Of a stretch of DNA of 64,000 nt, positions 62,316-64,000 are shown one piece after another. Position numbers and translations under genes: made by a program. The notes beneath the pieces are model-generated. The model did no database searches. It had not been told where the DNA came from and saw nothing but the letters and a program-made list of their open reading frames with translations. Origin of the DNA: Shewanella psychrophila (GTDB taxonomy: Bacteria > Pseudomonadota > Gammaproteobacteria > Enterobacterales > Shewanellaceae). The first letter of the stretch is position 1. Each line of letters starts with the position of its first letter. Location: positions 4,092,001-4,156,000 of the forward strand of contig NZ_CP014782.1 of the NCBI RefSeq assembly GCF_002005305.1, written 5' to 3'.

Positions 62316-63663
62316 GTTTAAGTATCTCATCTTCTTCATGACCTTGATAATAGGTGTGCCTCTAGGTTACCTCTGCTGCCAGCATTCTAAAACCTGCGAA
62401 AAACTGGTGTTCTTTCTGGTGATATTTTTTACCTGCGACATGGTCGATATCAACTTTGTCTCCATGGAGACTTACCGTGGCACCACCAGAGGATTCGAGT
62501 TCGGTATGGTGGATATTTCATTGTATATTTTACTGAGTTTAGTGCTTAAACGCAGGCATGAATTACCCATTGACTGGTTTCCCATGGGTTCGAGCCTGTA
62601 CCTGCTGTATTTTCTGTTTAGTCTGGCATCCATCATCAATGCCGATGTAGGTATCTATTCCGCCTTCGAAATACTCAAGATGTGCCGCATGTACGTCTAC
62701 TTCTGGACCATTGCAAATTACCTGAGAAATGAGCAGCAATTACAGTGGCTGATGACCACCATCGGCGCCATTATCATCTATATATTTTTCTCCGTCATGA
62801 AACAAAAATATTTGCTCGGCATGTTCCAATGTAAGGGCCCCTTTCCCCACCAAAACTCACTGGTGATGTACGTTTCAGTATTTGGTGCCATGGCCCATGC
62901 CTATCTGCTCAATGTCCCGGGGAGTCGAAGTTGGTTTTGGTTTACCATCTTTGGGATGTCCTCTATTTGTATACTCGCCACCCTATCACGAGCTGGCCTT
63001 GCCCTATTTATTCTCAATAGCCTGATGGTTTTTACCATCTCATTATTAAGCAAACAGAAAAGTCCCAAGATCAGAAAGCGCCGCTTGCTGTTACTCATCA
63101 TCTTGCCTCTCGCGGCTACTTTGGTGCTAGGTAAGGCCTATGACACCATACTAGAACGGATCACATCCGCCCCGGAAGAATCAAAAATAGTGAGGGTTCA
63201 ACTCGCCAAAGCAGCGCTTAATATGGCCAATGACAAAGTCCTTGGTGTCGGCTTAAATAACTTCGGCCATAAAATCAATCCTCCTTATTCCTATTCATCG
63301 CATATCCCCATGGTCGACGAAAATGATCCCGATGAAAAACATGGCCTAGTGGAAACCGTTTATTTAATGGTTGCAGCTGAAACGGGCTGGTTAAATCTAA
63401 TTATTTTTATCAGCTTTCTACTCTTCTTCTATACCAAAAACATAAAAAATTACTTTCGATTAAAAGGCTCACAAAGCCGCTTTATCTGCATTGCATTGAT
63501 TGCTTCACTGACCTGTATCTACCTGCAATCAACCTTAGAGTGGGTTCTGAAACAGACCAATAACTTTTATCAACTGATGTTGGTCTTTGCACTTATTGCA
63601 ACCATGGACCGAATGATCCAAACAGGAGAACTCAATGGCCAAGCCAAGCGAAAGAGATGCTAA
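62308..63663 (+). CDS. O-antigen ligase/Wzy-type membrane protein
   Basis: The 451-residue protein has ten or more membrane segments and a long loop near residues 305-350 (LGVGLNNFGHKINPPYSY then DENDPDEKHGLVETVYLMVAAETGWLN), the pattern of the Wzy/WaaL ligase family. GPFPHQNSLVMYV and TLSRAGLALFI are typical of that family. Whether it polymerises or ligates cannot be told from sequence. AGGAG precedes the ATG. The next gene starts 29 bases before its end. Confidence 0.86.
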   Translation: MTEFKYLIFFMTLIIGVPLGYLCCQHSKTCEKLVFFLVIFFTCDMVDINFVSMETYRGTTRGFEFGMVDISLYILLSLVLKRRHELPIDWFPMGSSLYLLYFLFSLASIINADVGIYSAFEILKMCRMYVYFWTIANYLRNEQQLQWLMTTIGAIIIYIFFSVMKQKYLLGMFQCKGPFPHQNSLVMYVSVFGAMAHAYLLNVPGSRSWFWFTIFGMSSICILATLSRAGLALFILNSLMVFTISLLSKQKSPKIRKRRLLLLIILPLAATLVLGKAYDTILERITSAPEESKIVRVQLAKAALNMANDKVLGVGLNNFGHKINPPYSYSSHIPMVDENDPDEKHGLVETVYLMVAAETGWLNLIIFISFLLFFYTKNIKNYFRLKGSQSRFICIALIASLTCIYLQSTLEWVLKQTNNFYQLMLVFALIATMDRMIQTGELNGQAKRKRC

Positions 63664-64000
63664 TTATTTTTATCAGCAGCTTTCTTCCGGTGTCGAAGCC
63701 GGTTTATCTCGAGAGCAACGTCAGGAATTTCTGAGAGTATTAAACCGAGCAGTTTCCGTACCCAGTCAAAAACTGCTCTCACTCCAGCTCAGCTTCTGGT
63801 TTTTCCGCCATTTCTACCTGGTGATTTACTGGGGGATCGACTCTCGCGCCAGAGAGCGTACCAGCGCCGTCCCTATCGTCAGCGGCTTGCTCGCCAACGG
63901 CAGCATTATTCTTTCTAAAGGAATATTTATTGTCCTGGCCAGCTTAATAACCCTCTGGGTTGCATACGAAGTCAAGTCAATGCTCGGGATCGACCTGTTT
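63635..64000 (+). CDS. Truncated membrane protein of the polysaccharide cluster, runs off the right edge
   Basis: ATG 63635 with AGGAG six bases upstream opens a frame still open after 122 residues at the window edge. The N-terminus is charged (MAKPSERDANYFYQQL). A hydrophobic stretch follows near residues 50-66 with an Arg-rich break (WGIDSRARERTSA), then a long hydrophobic segment at about 80-112. I cannot assign a family from this part. It overlaps the ligase-like gene and so belongs to the cluster. Confidence 0.72.
   Translation, partial: MAKPSERDANYFYQQLSSGVEAGLSREQRQEFLRVLNRAVSVPSQKLLSLQLSFWFFRHFYLVIYWGIDSRARERTSAVPIVSGLLANGSIILSKGIFIVLASLITLWVAYEVKSMLGIDLF

Noticed and set aside
48477..64000. 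Capsule-type JUMPstart/ops element
   Set aside because: No GGCGGTAG-type element was found upstream of the cluster.

Overview
The window reads as part of a chromosome of a Shewanella-like marine gammaproteobacterium. This is inferred from gene content and order (yfbV/ackA-pta, folX-yfcH, tesA/ybbA-ybbP, iscRSUA-hscBA-fdx-iscX, trmJ-cysE facing suhB, queA-tgt-yajC-secDF), from AT-rich intergenic DNA, and from protein sequences that resemble Shewanella homologues. No database search was run. No tRNA, rRNA, CRISPR array, insertion sequence or prophage was seen.

Positions 1-17400 are mostly core chromosome. They hold the 3'-truncated yfbV facing acetate kinase and phosphotransacetylase, a small lipoprotein, two small unassigned genes, an RlmI/RlmK-like methyltransferase, an AI-2E/PerM-type permease, folX and yfcH, a secreted START-domain protein, the ybbA-ybbP ABC system facing tesA, a DUF481 outer-membrane protein and a REC-GGDEF-EAL regulator whose GGDEF motif is degenerate. 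Positions 17700-25700 form an accessory-looking surface block: a lipoprotein joining a parallel beta-helix to a diheme domain, a second lipoprotein with the diheme domain alone, an AraC-type regulator and a TonB-dependent receptor.

Positions 26300-35600 hold ndk, the complete ISC iron-sulfur cluster operon with three IscR-site-like elements upstream of iscR, then cysE and trmJ, and suhB on the other strand. Positions 35700-48080 hold psiE behind a CRP-like site, a PilZ protein, a chromosomal ParA/ribbon-helix-helix pair, yaeQ, a siroheme synthase with what looks like a decayed methyltransferase domain, a DUF2007 plus RanBP2-type zinc-finger protein, secF-secD-yajC-tgt-queA, acpH, rluA and two small unassigned genes.

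From 48477 to the right edge lies one rightward polysaccharide cluster: acyltransferase, four GT4 glycosyltransferases, one GT2 glycosyltransferase, a nucleotidyltransferase-fold protein, a NodB-like protein, an alkaline-phosphatase-superfamily protein, a Wzz/GumC-type copolymerase with a degenerate kinase domain, a Wza-type export lipoprotein, an O-antigen-ligase/Wzy-type membrane protein and a truncated membrane protein. Many genes overlap by a few bases, so translation is probably coupled. The cluster is the best candidate for undescribed biology here: several proteins are atypical family members, and a 42-bp repeat array straddles the junction of two of its genes. Flippase and initiating transferase genes are not visible and may lie beyond the right edge.
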